This document shows positions 40,050 through 52,134 of a DNA stretch of 64,000 bases, piece by piece (position 1 is the first letter of the stretch; every line of letters begins with the position of its first letter). The notes beneath the pieces are model-generated. The model was not told the origin of the DNA and did not search any database. It saw only the letters and a list, made by a program, of their open reading frames with translations. The stretch spans positions 620,001-684,000 of the forward strand of contig JASBNA010000015.1 of the NCBI GenBank assembly GCA_038087015.1, in the 5' to 3' direction. The position numbers and the translations under genes are program-made. The stretch is from Cerrena zonata. Its lineage: Eukaryota; Basidiomycota; Agaricomycetes; Polyporales; Cerrenaceae.

Positions 40050-41714
40050 TTATTGTTTTAAATCAGAATCATAGGATTCTTCTTGAGTAGTAGCATAACG
40101 ATCTTTACCAAGTTTAGTAGTATCAACTTCATCATGGTATAATTCACAAATTTCTTCCAAAGTTTTTCTTTTAGTTTCTGGAAGTAATAAAGTAGTAAAG
40201 ATACCTAACAACATGAAAAGAGCAAAAATTTCCATGACGTGATTCAAGAAACAATTCTTGTTATCAGCAGAACAACCGTGATTGATTAAAGTACCAATAC
40301 AGGTTTGAGCAATAATGGCACCAACTTTACCACAAGCAGCAGAGATACCATGAGCAGTTGATCTATAACGGGTTGGGAAAATTTCACCAGGAATAATAAA
40401 AGTAGTAACATTAGGACCGAAATTTTGGAAAAATTGACACAAGACATATAAGGCTAATAATCCATGATCGTTTAATTTATGGTAACCAAAACCAATACCA
40501 CAGAATAAAATGGTTAAAATGATAAACCCACCCAATTGAATGGTTTTTCTACCCAAGGTATCAACGGTAGCAACTGAGGCCCAGTAACCTGGTAATAAAC
40601 CAGCGCAAATTAAAATCAAGTTACCGGCGGCAGAGTTATATAATTTCCAGTAAACGTTATTTGAAGAAGCATAACCAATAGTTTGTAAAATGGTGGCCGA
40701 GTTTAAATTTAAACCATAGAAACCAACATCAAGGAAAAACCAAGAACCAGCAGTACCAATTAAAATCTTACCGTATTTCCATTGACCAAAATGTCTCCAG
40801 AAATCTTTGAAAGAAGCTTTTGGAGGAGCAATTTCTTTAGCTTCAACATCAATGGCAGCTTCGGCATCGGCAACTTTTTGAACATCATCATGTTCATTGA
40901 TATCAAGAGCATATCTTGGAGATTCAGCAATGGTTAATCTATAATACAAGGCAATCATACCAGGAACACAACCAAACCCAATTAAAACTCTCCACATTTG
41001 ATCACAAGCTTTAATACAAGCAGGACCACATTCTTTGGCGGTATCAGCAACAATCAAACTATCTTTATAACCGGCAACCAAAATCATGGCAACAATACCA
41101 GCCAATAATTGACCTAAACCTTGATTAGAGAAAACGGCAGCCATGATAGCCCCTCTCCATTTGGTGGTCGAGAATTCGGAAGAAATAATAGAAGATAATG
41201 GATAATCACCACCAATACCAATACCCATAATAATTCTCAAGAAAGTTAACAAGGCAACAAAACTAATAGCTGGAGATTTTCCAATGGTACATTGGAAAAT
41301 AGTAGCACAAATCATAACAATCAATTCTAAACCATAAATCTTCTTACGACCAACGATATCGGCAACAGTACCAAAACCAACTTGACCAATAACGGTACCA
41401 ACCGAAGTGGAAACCTTCAATAAAGTAGTGGTGGAGTCTGGTATACTACCTCCCCAGTAAACATAACCCATCATGGTAATACCCATGTTGATAGCAAAAA
41501 TATCATAAGAATCAGTCATGAAACCAACCCCGGCAATTAAAATCATTTTCACTTGAGTCCATCCAAATCCAGCATTATCAATTTCTTCTAATGCTAATCT
41601 TCTTCTTTCTAATGGATCTTCAATATGGGCAAAATGCTCCAAATAATCTTTGAAAGCAGTTTTACCACCGGTTTCGTGAGTCTTTGCAGGTCTTTGTTCA
41701 CTAATAGAAGACAT
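40050..41714 (-). CDS. PHO84: High-affinity phosphate:H+ symporter
   Basis: Plasma-membrane inorganic phosphate transporter and phosphate sensor of the MFS. 554 residues with twelve membrane segments and a central cytosolic loop (residues about 265-300). Segment 1 has GFMTDSYDIFAINM with the Asp used for proton coupling; the first MFS loop is DIVGRKKIYG; GIGIGGDYPLSSIISSE is the phosphate-transporter signature; the second-half loop is DTLGRKTIQL; the end of segment 10 to 11 has IPGEIFPTRYRSTAHG. Frame intact. Three Pho4-type sites lie upstream, fitting phosphate-starvation induction. Confidence 0.97.
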   Translation of the reverse strand: MSSISEQRPAKTHETGGKTAFKDYLEHFAHIEDPLERRRLALEEIDNAGFGWTQVKMILIAGVGFMTDSYDIFAINMGITMMGYVYWGGSIPDSTTTLLKVSTSVGTVIGQVGFGTVADIVGRKKIYGLELIVMICATIFQCTIGKSPAISFVALLTFLRIIMGIGIGGDYPLSSIISSEFSTTKWRGAIMAAVFSNQGLGQLLAGIVAMILVAGYKDSLIVADTAKECGPACIKACDQMWRVLIGFGCVPGMIALYYRLTIAESPRYALDINEHDDVQKVADAEAAIDVEAKEIAPPKASFKDFWRHFGQWKYGKILIGTAGSWFFLDVGFYGLNLNSATILQTIGYASSNNVYWKLYNSAAGNLILICAGLLPGYWASVATVDTLGRKTIQLGGFIILTILFCGIGFGYHKLNDHGLLALYVLCQFFQNFGPNVTTFIIPGEIFPTRYRSTAHGISAACGKVGAIIAQTCIGTLINHGCSADNKNCFLNHVMEIFALFMLLGIFTTLLLPETKRKTLEEICELYHDEVDTTKLGKDRYATTQEESYDSDLKQ

Positions 41715-42142
41715 TTTTGATCTTTTGCAATAGAGTTAATGCAATTGAAAAAAAAGTTGCTAATGGAATACCCAGGTATATATATACATCTATTAAGTAA
41801 AGAAGTATAGAACAAAGCATGTGGCACTACAGATGCCAATTAATATGCTGCATGAATAAATTACCGATAAAACAACAATCAGAAAAAGAAAAGATCCCCG
41901 TCCTACAAATTGTAAGGCAAAATAGACTAATTCCAAAGGTGATAATTTACCTGGCCAGCTTAATATCTACTCAATTGACAGAGCTGTTTTACGTCAACTT
42001 TTTTTTTAGTTCCCTCCAATGCCAATGCCAATGCTAGCCTGTCAATCTGGTCTTCGATCGTATTGTCAAAGGACTCTATTTTTTACAAGCTCAAGTCTTG
42101 TCTTCTTGGAAGTTTGTTAGCATCAAAAGACCTTTAGACTCC

Positions 42143-42235
42143 CACGTGTGGGTCGCCCTTTTGCAATAATTTCAAGAAAAAGAAAAAATGCTAAGAAAGT
42201 TGCACGTTTGGGGGGTGCGCCTACCGCTAAACGTG
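42143..42235. promoter_or_regulatory. Pho4-type binding sites of PHO84
   Basis: CACGTG at 42143-42148 (within CCCACGTGTGGG), CACGTT at 42203-42208 (within GCACGTTTGGG) and CACGTT on the other strand at 42230-42235 (CCCACGTTTA). These lie 430-520 bp before the PHO84 ATG. CACGTG and CACGTT are the strong and weaker Pho4 cores known from PHO84 and PHO5 promoters. Confidence 0.75.
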
Positions 42236-42420
42236 GGTGCAACCCATCGGCTGCGGCATGGGCCTAAAATGTCGTGGCCTCCCACCTACTTTATTGTCTT
42301 ATTGCCTACTTTACCTTTACCTACTTGATCGTTTATTACCTAGTTTATTACCTAGTTTATTACCGACTTAATTACCGACTTACTACTTGTAACTCAATTT
42401 ATTAGCGGATCAGTATATTA

Positions 42421-42510
42421 CTTATTAGTATATTACTTCTTAGTGTAGTACTTATTAGTATATTACTTCTTAGTGTAGTACTTATTAGTATATTACTCAT
42501 TAGTGTATTA
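42421..42510. repeat. 30-bp minisatellite, three copies, in PHO84 upstream region
   Basis: Two identical 30-base units (42421-42450 and 42451-42480) starting CTTATTAGTATATTACTTCT and a third with three changes (42481-42510). Each unit is itself two diverged 15-base halves. Looser TTTATTACC and TATTACTTATTAG units extend the array from about 42325 to 42570. Confidence 0.93.
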
Positions 42511-43033
42511 CTTATTAGTGTATTACTATTGTATTATTTAGTTCATTGCTTATTAGTTTATTACTTATTATTTTTATTGAATAAACGTACTCATTCCTTT
42601 ATTACTCACGTTTATGATGTATTACCTTCGCTACACAAGTAATACAGTAGAATGAAGTGATCACGGCATGGTTTCAGCAAAGTATTCGTTATAGTAACTT
42701 ACAAATCAAGTACTTTAAACTATGTTGAAGTTGCAAATCGGAATTTTCATTTGTGTAATTGATTGGCTGCAAAACGAACACCCGCGACATTCGCGACATT
42801 TGCTCGGGCGTGTGACGGTTTGGTTGTTTTTTTCTGCAAAATGAAAAATCAGCCGTTGAGGCAACCAGCTGCACTCCCGTACACCAGGCGTGATTCCCCG
42901 CCTGGCGGTCCACGAGCCAGCCTTGTCCACGGGCTGGGTCAGAATAAGCTTACTACAATAATGATAATGATAAGGGGACCACGTAGGCGATTGATTTACG
43001 AGTCCACGTTTATTATTCTATACATACGCAAGA

Positions 43034-46000
43034 TTAAATACCTAATCTTTGTCTCATTTGTAAGTTTTCTTTTTCTAAAATTAACATTGATTCCTTTATA
43101 TCGTTAATTTCCCGTTCTTGATCTTTAATTAATAAGTTTTTATCCAACTTATCCTGGTGTAACATATCAATTGTCGATTTAAAATGATGGATTTGATTTT
43201 GATAATTGAAATTTTCATCGTTATATTTTTTGGTTAACTTCAGTTCATTATCAATTCTGATTTGTAAATTGGTGATATTTCTTTCTAAATTATTCATTTT
43301 TTTCAATTGTTCGTGTTGAACCGTTTGGCTTTCGTCTAATTCTTCTTGTAGAATATTAACTTTATTTTCCCAGTACTTCAATTGTTCGTTACTGAATAAT
43401 TTTTCTTCTAAAGTTTCAACTTTACTGGTTAATTCTCGATTGGTTTTTTTCAAACTGTCATTTTCTTCATTGATCACTAGTTTTTCTTTTAACACTTTCA
43501 GATAATCTTGTTGTTCACTTGAATTGAACATTTTCAGTTGATTTAATTCATTCTTGATATTACTGCTTTCGGTCCGGGTATTTTCCAAGTGTTCTCTCAA
43601 AATTTTACTTGTTTGTTCACTATTTTTAAATTGGTATCTAATATTTCATATTCGTTAATCTTATTATTTAATTCTTCTTCTAATGAATCTCTTATTTCAT
43701 AGATTTCATCTTTTTCTTTGATAAGCTCGTTATTGAACTTCTTCAAATTTCAACCTGTTTATTTAAATTATTAATCTTACGTTCATTGATCCTAAATTCT
43801 CCTTCAATTAATCTTAATTTGGAGTTTAATTCAGTATTGGCTACTTCTAATTCTTCATTATGGACAATTACTCCTTCGTACTCTTCATCTAATTGTTTCT
43901 TTTCCTCAATTAACTCTTCTAAATCTAATTGTAATTGTTTATTCTCTTTAATTAATTCGGTCTCTTTCTCCAATTTAAAATTAAGCTCCTTATGTAATTG
44001 TCTAATATCTTCTTTATATTTCTCTTCTAAATTCTTGCTATCTCCATAATTTTCATTGATATATCCTAGTTTATCTTCCAATGTTTTAATCATGGTTTCT
44101 AATTGTTGTATTCTAAACGTCTTATCATTAATAATCTCTTCTTTCCCATATTGATCTTTTCTTAAATCTTTAATCAATATCATCGAAGTTTTCAGCTCTT
44201 CTCGAAGTAATGTTAATTCACTCTTATAACTAACCAAATCCTTAGTTGCTTGTTCTTCATGTCTCTTACTTATATTTACCGCCAGTTCGGCCATCTCTAA
44301 TTTCTTATAGTATTCTTCACTTCTTCTCTTATATAATTCAAGTGATTTACTTAATTCTTCATTTTTAACATTAATTGTATCGTGTTTAACTTTCCATTGT
44401 GCTAATTCATTCTCATAATCTCCAACACTGGTCTTAAAATTACTTCTTTTAACTTCATATAATTCTTCCTCACTCTCCCGTAATAAGGATTTCAATCTCA
44501 AGATCTCCATCTTTGATGTAGACAATTCTTCTCGAGTAGTTCTCAATGTTCTAGTAATATCTTGATAGATCTTAGCAAAATCTCCAGTGTTAGCCCCATT
44601 AGAATTACTGGCAGTGGCAATACCAAATCCAAGACTACCACTTCTCGATAATGGTCTAGTATTCATGGTGGTGGTCGATCCTTGTCCACTAAATGTAGAT
44701 TCTCCAGATAACGATGATGTAGGTGAATTGGGTTGATTATAATAATTTCCATTAGCTTGTCCATTAGCTGGTCCGTTATTTAACATCTTTTCATAGCGTT
44801 GTTCTAAATCGTTAATACGGTTTTGCGATTCCTTATACTTCTTTTCATAATCAGTATAACTATTAATCCCTCTTGTTGATTGAATCTTATTCAATTTTTT
44901 CTGTAATTCAATAGCATAATTCTCAGCCCTAATTGCATTGGCCTCTTCTTGTTCTAATTTGAATTTTAAGGTTTCAATCTCATTATTAGATGTTTTCATC
45001 TTAATCTCTTCTCCAATTGCTAATGATCTACGGTTTTCTTTCATTGGTGATCCATGAACACTGGCATTTAAATTATTCTTAGTTAATCGATTCTTCAAAA
45101 TACTAATTTCTTCAATTAATTTCTTATTTTCAAATTTCTCTTTACGTAATATAGCACTTTGTTCGTTCAATTTTAATTTTATATTGGCAAAATCATCAAT
45201 AAATTGTGGATCATTATTAGAGTTTATTGAACGACCAAAACTTGAATTACTTCCAACTGAACTTGAAAAATTCTTTTCTTGATTACGTTCTTCCATTTCC
45301 TTCAACTTATTATTCAATTCTTCGATTTGGTTATAATATGTCTTATTGGCAGAATTGGTCATATCGTGCTTCTTGGTCAATTTCTCAAACTCAGCTTGAA
45401 TCGATTCGTTTTCTTCAATTTGTTTAGAAAGTTCTTCTTGGGCTTGTTTCAACTCTTTCATTAATGCTTGCTGCTTTTGTTGATCGGATTTAATTGATTT
45501 TTCTAATTCTTGATGTTTCGTGATATCTTTATTAACATCTGCCAATTGCTTCTTTAAAGAATCATTCTCACGTTGAAATGCCTTCTTATCCTTGAGGGCC
45601 TTCGATAAATCCATTTCAATTTTACTTAATGCATTTTTCTCATTCATCAATTCTTTTTGAGCAGAGTCTAAATCCTTCGATAATTGGCGATTAGTTTCAC
45701 GTAATTTCAGCGATTCATTTGATATTAAAGATCTTGAAGATTCGTGCTCTTTTTTCAAATTACTGATAATAGAATCATGACTGTTTTTGGTTTGTTCGAA
45801 ATTTTTGATTTGAGTTTCCAATTGTTTGATTCGGTTCAAACTTAATTTATGCTGGCTTTGAATGCTATCTACTTCATTGGTATTGGTGCTAATTTGTTTC
45901 TTTGTACTGGTCAAAGTTTCCTGTAATTCTAACTTTTCTTTAATCAATTTTTCATTTAATGTTTTCAATTCGGAAATTTGACGTTCTAAATCATTAAATT

Positions 46001-48719
46001 TTTTAACACTTATTTTTTCTTCATTCATTAACTTATCCAATTTAGTAGATTTATCCTTCATTAAATCATTGGTACGAATGATTTCATCTTCTAAATTTTT
46101 GATAGAATTTTTCAAAGTAGAATTTTCGTTTTCCAAATGATTTTTAGCATTTTCAGTATCCTTCAATTTACCATTGATAGTTTTCAAATTTTCATTCATT
46201 TCTTTCGAATCTAACATCTTAACGGAATCTTCTAATAAAGGTTTTATGTTCAAAAATAAATTAAACCAAGGGTTGGAAGATTTCGCTATACTCAAGTCGT
46301 TTAAATTCTTAGCAATCAATTGGGATGCTTGAATCTTTTGTATTTGTGATTTAAAGTTTGACCTGGCTAAATTACCTCTAACAATTTTTTGTAAATCAGT
46401 GAAAATTTTAGTTAATTGTAATTCTCTTAAATCTTCCAATTGACCTAATATACCATTCTTGAAAAATATTTTGGTGATACCAATTTTATAAACATCCTTA
46501 TCTAAATTAAGATTTTTCAAAATCAATTCACTATTTGTTTTCATATTTTTAGTGAATACCAAATCCTTTTCATTAAGAATCGAATAACGATTAAAAAATT
46601 CTTCGAAAACCATTTTGTTTGGATAACCGGCTCTGGTGATTCTGATACCTTCTAACACCCCATTACATCTTAACTGATGTAAAACCAATTTTTTATCAAA
46701 TCTATTTGGTTTCTTGTTTAAATTTGGCAAAATACATCTTACGAAATGAGGTTCAGTAGATGATAATTGGTCCATTAAATCATTTAATTGTTCTTTATGT
46801 TTTTGAGATGCAGTTTTTAATTTACGGGTTGCTTGACCATTACCAGGTCTTTTCTTTGGAGATGAGTTTGTAACAACTGTTTCCTGTTCTTGTAAATCAT
46901 CATCTTCTTGGCGTTTTGAAAACAAATCAACAACAAATGGATTGGTTGAATTTGGTAATAAATTAGTGATATTTTCACTAACTGGATCAGTATTTTTCTG
47001 TAACCAATTATCAACATTATATTCAACTTTACCAGCGTAATGATGAATAATAAAACCTGATTTTATTTTATTTTGATTAAATTTTTTCAGTTTACCATTA
47101 CCCCAACAATCTGCTAATTTATCCATGAAAGATTTGTCTGAACTTTTTGGAATCATACATTCTTCATTCAAAATCTCCAATATACCCATTGGCTTTTTAG
47201 TTTCAATTAAATCAATAGTTGGTTGCAAATCTTGACCAAAATCAATGAATTCCCAATTAATATTTTCTCTTAGATACTCACTTTGTTCTAAAATAAAAGA
47301 ATGATGATTGAAAAATTGTTGTAACTTTTCATTAGTAAAATTAATGCATAATTGTTCAAAAGAGTTAACTTGGAAAATTTCAAAACCGGCAATATCTAAA
47401 ACACCAATTGAATTGTAATTAAATTCATCGATATTATCGGTCTTCAAATTATCGTTAATACGGAAAATGATATATTGGAAAATTTTTTCGTATAAATGTT
47501 TAGCAAAAGCATCAATGACGTATTTGACTTCCGAAGGTTTTTTCAGTTTACTTACAAATTCCCTACCAGCTTTAACTTTAGGTCTCAATAAATTTGACGT
47601 GAAATCACTTTTATCTATACCTAATAATTTAACAATGACTTCAATCGGACTTTCAGAAGTGAAGTTAGCTTGCTCGGATTTCCAAGAGGTAAAATTTAAA
47701 TTACCCAAATGTAAAATGATTGCCAAAATTGAAAAAATATTATTGGATTCGAATTCACTAAAACCCATTATATCAAAGGCATCAACGAGGCTATTAAAGT
47801 CTTTTGAATCGTCTGTATTTGCAATATCAAATTTAGATTTATTCAAATATTCATAATGGTTCAAATCTTTTATTAAATGAAGGTCAGACAATTTCGAATC
47901 GGATTGACCTTTTAAAAATTGATAAAAAACATGATAATTTCTTTCCTGTTCAGATTGATAAACAACTCTTGATTTTTCTAAAAGATAATAGTCAATAGTT
48001 GCACCATCTATTATACCATCATTTGAAAAATAGATCTTGATAAATTTACCAAATCTTGAACTATTGTTATTTTTAATAGTTTTAGCGTTACCAAAACTTT
48101 CTAAAATAGGATTTGCTTGTAAAATCTTAGTATCAATATTTTTATTACTGGTATTAGATTGTTGTTTTATATCTGAAGGAGTTATTGAGGATAAGTATTG
48201 GATAATTTTTTTAGTATTTTCTGTTTTACCAGCACCACTTTCACCAGTGACCAAGATGGATTGGTCTTTTCTATTAGTTAGTAAGTTTCTATAAGTGCCT
48301 TCAGCAATTGCAAAAATATGAGGGGGGGGTTTATCATATTGTTGACTATGATATTTTTTCAAGATTGAATTTTCATAAATTTTTAAATTTTTGTAAGGGT
48401 TTATTGCCACCAAGAACAATCCAGAATACGTATAAATCAAGTCGTCATTATAACGTAACTGTAAGTTATATATCACCGAAGGTTCATTTAAATGGGTTAG
48501 TTCTGCCATATCATCACATTTATTAAATTTTGATGGATTACATGGTTCTAAATCTTTAGTAGGTATTGTGATTGTCATTTCTTGACTTGACTTTTGATAA
48601 GTCACCTTAGTTTCCGTTGAATTCTTATCATTATCACTTATATAACCCCTAAGGAAAACATGATCAGCATCTGGAACCCATACCTGATTCTTTGAATTAA
48701 AATTGTCTTCTTCAGACAT
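43034..48719 (-). CDS. MYO1: Class II myosin heavy chain, frameshifted near C-terminus
   Basis: Motor of the cytokinetic actomyosin ring. The SH3-like N-domain precedes the motor: P-loop GESGAGKT, switch I NNSSRFGKF, switch II DIAGFEIF, actin-binding LMDQLSSTEPHFVRCILPN, and the reactive-thiol/relay helix block QLRCNGVLEGIRITRAGYP. An IQ-like stretch (LQKIVRGNLARSNFKSQIQ) follows at about residue 790, then roughly 1,100 residues of coiled coil, interrupted by a Ser/Asn/Gly-rich hinge near 1310-1380. Two one-base shifts near 43745 and 43627 split the last 230 residues, all still coiled coil in the corrected frames. Total about 1,895 residues, matching S. cerevisiae Myo1 (1,928). An MCB-type ACGCGT lies 349 bp upstream. 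Confidence 0.95.
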
Positions 48720-49316
48720 AATTTAGGAGGGTCAACGAGCAGCTATGGTATCTGGAGATAGCGTCTGGAGGAATATGTAGCGAAGGATATGTAAGGAGAT
48801 CCAGGGTAGAACCCAATTGCTTAAGATTAAGTAGTTATCAAGTAACGGCGTCTAATTAACAGCGTCAAAAAAATCAACAAAAAAACATCGATTAGACGCC
48901 AAAACAAAAGAAAACATCAACAATAATCCGTTGCCCTGCGACACCCGAACCTTCTGCCGGGGCCCCTTAACTACTCGTTTTGCTCACAAAGAAGACGCAT
49001 TTCCGAGGGCCGTTCCGGGAAACACCGGTTGCATTTCCTGATTTGACAGACCGAGGGGGGGTAGTGTACGCGTTCTCTTCTCCTACAATTATAACCTTCA
49101 CTACAGCTATAACCTTCTACCGCTAATACTTCTACAGCTATTACTTTATATTCTATCGATTGTTTCTACATTGAGGGATGGCATGATATTATGATGTTAA
49201 GTATATTAATATGTATTACGTAAGAAATGAATACAATGCAAATATGTAGACGAAGAATTGAAGTGAAATTAATTTGAAAGCCGAAAGGCATCGAAGGAGG
49301 GTCGTCAAAAGCAACA
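48720..49316. other. MYO1 promoter region
   Basis: About 600 bp between two minus-strand genes. It holds ACGCGT at 49068-49073 and short TACAGCTAT-type repeats at 49090-49145 (ACTACAGCTATAACCTTCTAC). No gene. Confidence 0.5.
49068..49073. promoter_or_regulatory. MCB-type element upstream of MYO1
   Basis: ACGCGT, the MBF core, 349 bp before the MYO1 ATG. A six-base motif can occur by chance; timing of MYO1 in the cell cycle makes it worth noting. Confidence 0.35.
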
Positions 49317-50861
49317 TTAATAAGAGACCTTTGAGATTGGGGAGGACCAATCATTGATTGGATGATGCAGGTTTTTAGAAACGGGACTGAAACCATGGAT
49401 AGCATCCGAGCTTTGAGTGTGATTAAAATTATATGGTGGATTTGGTTTTAAATGGGTTGAATTGATTGGAGTAGCACAAACACTCGATAGAGTATGATTT
49501 GAAAGCAGAAACATTGAATATTGAGAGGTTGCAGAAGGAGGAGTCAATGGGATTGGTAAGCTAGTAGTAGTATTATTTTTAATCAATGACTCAATATCAT
49601 TAATTTGAGGTAATTGTAATAAAATATCAGATAAGTGATTTAATTTATTTGAATGAATGTATTCATCATTGATGATCATTTTAGAATTATCAATGATGGT
49701 TGATATGATGAAGCTATATCTATTATTGAAATTTTTAATAACTTGAATAACTCCTAAAGATTCGTATTTTTTGGTTAAAACATCGGTAATTTTTGATAAT
49801 TGGATAATAAACATAAGACAAATTTTTTTAATTTGATCAATTGTAGTATTTGGATCGAATCCACTTAAAAAGGAACCTTTAACTTGGGGTTGTTTATTTT
49901 CTTCTTCTTCATCTTCTTCATCAGTGAAAAATTCTTCGTATTCACTATTACTTTCATAGTCACTAGCGGTGATTATTATATCTTCTTGATTTTTCTTGAA
50001 AGATTTTGGAGTTGCAAATAAATTTATTGAAGAAGTTGATGGTTTCCTTTGGTCATATTTTTTCAAAAAATATGATTTTATTAAATCTTCTAAATAATTA
50101 GAAGAGGTATTAATTTGTAACATTGAACATGCAAGTAAATTTGCTGTGATGGCAACCAAAGAAGTTGGCATGGTAAGAAAGAACCGATCGTATAATGATA
50201 ATTCACACAAAAATCTACTAATTGCAGTAATAGCAGATGTTTTGGAATTATTTGGAGTTAAATTATTATATTTACAAGGAGTAACTTGTAAATTATTCAT
50301 TGATTGAATGGATAATTGTAAACATTCTTCTAAATTTGGATGACTCAAACTCCATTCTAAGGTTGATAAAATATGCATTTCCATTTGAATAAACATTTCT
50401 TCATCATATGCATTTCTACACATTATTGATAATTCTTTTAATGTTGGTATTCTTGATTTTTTATCTTCATATTTAGAAGCAATCCATAATGAAGTACATC
50501 CAACTAATTGATAGTGTCTTTTGAAAACAATTCTTTTAGCACAATATCTATCAATTATATTAAAGCATAAAAATAATGTCGATGGTTGTAACTTAAAACT
50601 CGAATGAAGTTCAATTAAGAAATCTAATAAAAATGGTCTCATAAACCATTGAATCTCGGGTTGTAAGTCAATCATTGATGGGTTAACTAATGATTCATTT
50701 TCTAACACTGCTAACCATTGTTTGATATCTTGATTATATTCATTAGTTAACTTCTTATTTGCTTGTGTTTCTAATAATTCCAACATAACATTATAACTTC
50801 TTGGTTTAATTGAAGATGGTGGACCATATTTTTGCTTTTGACTAGTTCTTGATGAATCCAT
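49317..50861 (-). CDS. CLN3: G1 cyclin, Cln3-like
   Basis: 514-residue cyclin that should activate Cdc28 at Start. The N-terminal cyclin box has YNQDIKQWLAVLEN, IDLQPEIQWFMRPFLLDFL, LFLCFNIIDRYCAKRIVFKRHYQL, VGCTSLWIASKYEDKKSRIP and MEMHILSTLEWSLSHP, typical of the Cln group. A C-terminal Ser/Thr/Asn/Glu-rich region (EYEEFFTDEEDEEEEN; later runs of Ser/Thr/Pro) resembles PEST tails that give fast turnover. I chose the ATG at 50861 (MDSSRTSQKQK); the open frame continues upstream without an ATG start. Assignment as Cln3 rather than Ccn1 or Hgc1 rests on size and memory of the Candida proteins and is less certain than the cyclin call. Confidence 0.85.
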   Translation of the reverse strand: MDSSRTSQKQKYGPPSSIKPRSYNVMLELLETQANKKLTNEYNQDIKQWLAVLENESLVNPSMIDLQPEIQWFMRPFLLDFLIELHSSFKLQPSTLFLCFNIIDRYCAKRIVFKRHYQLVGCTSLWIASKYEDKKSRIPTLKELSIMCRNAYDEEMFIQMEMHILSTLEWSLSHPNLEECLQLSIQSMNNLQVTPCKYNNLTPNNSKTSAITAISRFLCELSLYDRFFLTMPTSLVAITANLLACSMLQINTSSNYLEDLIKSYFLKKYDQRKPSTSSINLFATPKSFKKNQEDIIITASDYESNSEYEEFFTDEEDEEEENKQPQVKGSFLSGFDPNTTIDQIKKICLMFIIQLSKITDVLTKKYESLGVIQVIKNFNNRYSFIISTIIDNSKMIINDEYIHSNKLNHLSDILLQLPQINDIESLIKNNTTTSLPIPLTPPSATSQYSMFLLSNHTLSSVCATPINSTHLKPNPPYNFNHTQSSDAIHGFSPVSKNLHHPINDWSSPISKVSY

Positions 50862-51300
50862 CTTTAAAAGATTTTTTGTTATAAACGAATGACAAGTCAA
50901 CTGACTGGAGGCTTTAAAGAGTGAATAGAAATTTGAAAGAACAGTCTGGCTATACAAGAACAACCCAACTGATGGGGAAACAAAAGAATCAAAAGAAGAA
51001 CAACTGTGAACAGATTGAACAAGTTATATAAAAGAAAGTTTCAATATATATATATATATCGAAATCGTAGGAGGTGTTTTAAAAGAACAACGATAAATAA
51101 CAAAAACAACTAGCCAAAAAAAAAAAAAAAATAATAAAAAGAAATGAATGTTAGTGAAGGCCCTACTGAATGGTGTTTGGTGTTTGGTGTATGTTTATAT
51201 TACTTATGTTATGAACTCATACAGCTTAAAGAAAACTCAGTTATATCCATCTTTGAAAAGATATTTTACAATGAAATCGAAGAATTAAATTGCAAACGCA

Positions 51301-51306
51301 ACGCGT
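51301..51306. promoter_or_regulatory. MCB-type element upstream of the G1 cyclin
   Basis: ACGCGT, 440 bp before the cyclin ATG at 50861. MBF control of G1 cyclins is known in yeasts; here inferred from one motif. Confidence 0.35.
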
Positions 51307-51641
51307 AAAAAAACTCGTTTTGTTACTTGTCAAGCCTGCTTTACTATACGTTTCTGGACTCCACCACCACTACTTCCCGGCTATTTCTTCTCCCTACTCT
51401 ACACTTACCCTTACGTCCACCCTCTACATCTACCACCTCCACCACCATTACCACGTCCACCGCTACACTCATCACTTACTCTTCAATGGGCCCAGTCTAG
51501 CTTATAGTCGACTGAAACTAATACGCGAAAAAATATAGTGTCTGTGATACTTTTTGCAATCTTTGCATTTAAAACTCCTTCCTTTAGATTTAAAAGCTTT
51601 ATTGTTTCTCGACCCGCTTCGGTATATTCACAATTTGGTTT

Positions 51642-51962
51642 CTATTTTGGTATTGCCCTTGCCGTTTTCATGTTACATACAATGTCCACCTTCAAAGACT
51701 CCTTCAAAACACGATAATACCGGTCATAGTTGGGGAAATGCAAGGTGCCAACTTTGCAAACAGGTGGTACACCTGCAGCGAGTTGAGTTCCTTTGTAAAG
51801 GTACTGGGTGATTGCATTAGCAGGACGTATGGCTCCACCCTCTGGGGAGCGTGTTTTAAAATGCATGTCTAACTCTATTGATAACTGCACAGAAGTAATA
51901 CTTGATGAAGAGCAATCATCTGGAAACCCTTCAATTTTTATGGTTAGTCGAGACATTACCAT
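51642..51962 (-). CDS. Possible small protein of unknown family
   Basis: 106-codon frame from ATG at 51962 to TAG at 51642. Composition is protein-like, with no long low-complexity runs: MSRLTIKIEGFPDDC at the start, GGAIRPANAITQYLYKGTQL in the middle and HFPNYDRYYRVLKESLKV near the end. A TATATTTATAA-type element lies about 70 bp upstream (around 52033-52045). No family recognised. Given how many genes here are frameshifted, it could be part of a longer one, but neither end joins convincingly to another frame. Confidence 0.35.
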   Translation of the reverse strand: MVMSRLTIKIEGFPDDCSSSSITSVQLSIELDMHFKTRSPEGGAIRPANAITQYLYKGTQLAAGVPPVCKVGTLHFPNYDRYYRVLKESLKVDIVCNMKTARAIPK

Positions 51963-52134
51963 TTTGGGCTGTTACCATTCTTTCGTGTTGAATCGTGACT
52001 GATCTAGACATTTGGAGTAGTTCACCTCCCAATTTATATTTATAATTAGGAAGTGCGGATTAGGTACGTTATTGTAGATTGAATTGCTGGGACGAATATA
52101 TTGCAAGCTGAATTGTAGGAGTTGGGTACTAGGG

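Larger units (their letters stand above)
41715..43033. other. PHO84 upstream region and MYO1 3' flank
   Basis: 1.3 kb without a gene. It holds three Pho4-type sites (42143-42235), a 30-bp minisatellite array with degenerate flanks (about 42320-42570), a Rap1-like motif at 42874-42887 overlapping a 7-bp perfect inverted repeat (42884-42890 with 42899-42905), and GC-richer sequence at 42770-42950. Confidence 0.6.

Noticed and set aside
42689..43107. Overlapping frames on both strands between PHO84 and MYO1
   Set aside because: Cysteine/arginine-rich frames caused by a GC-richer patch; three overlapping frames at once argue against any being real.
43786..44049. Ser/Asn/Leu-rich plus-strand frame opposite MYO1
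   Set aside because: Antisense shadow of the coiled-coil tail; similar shadows occur all along MYO1.
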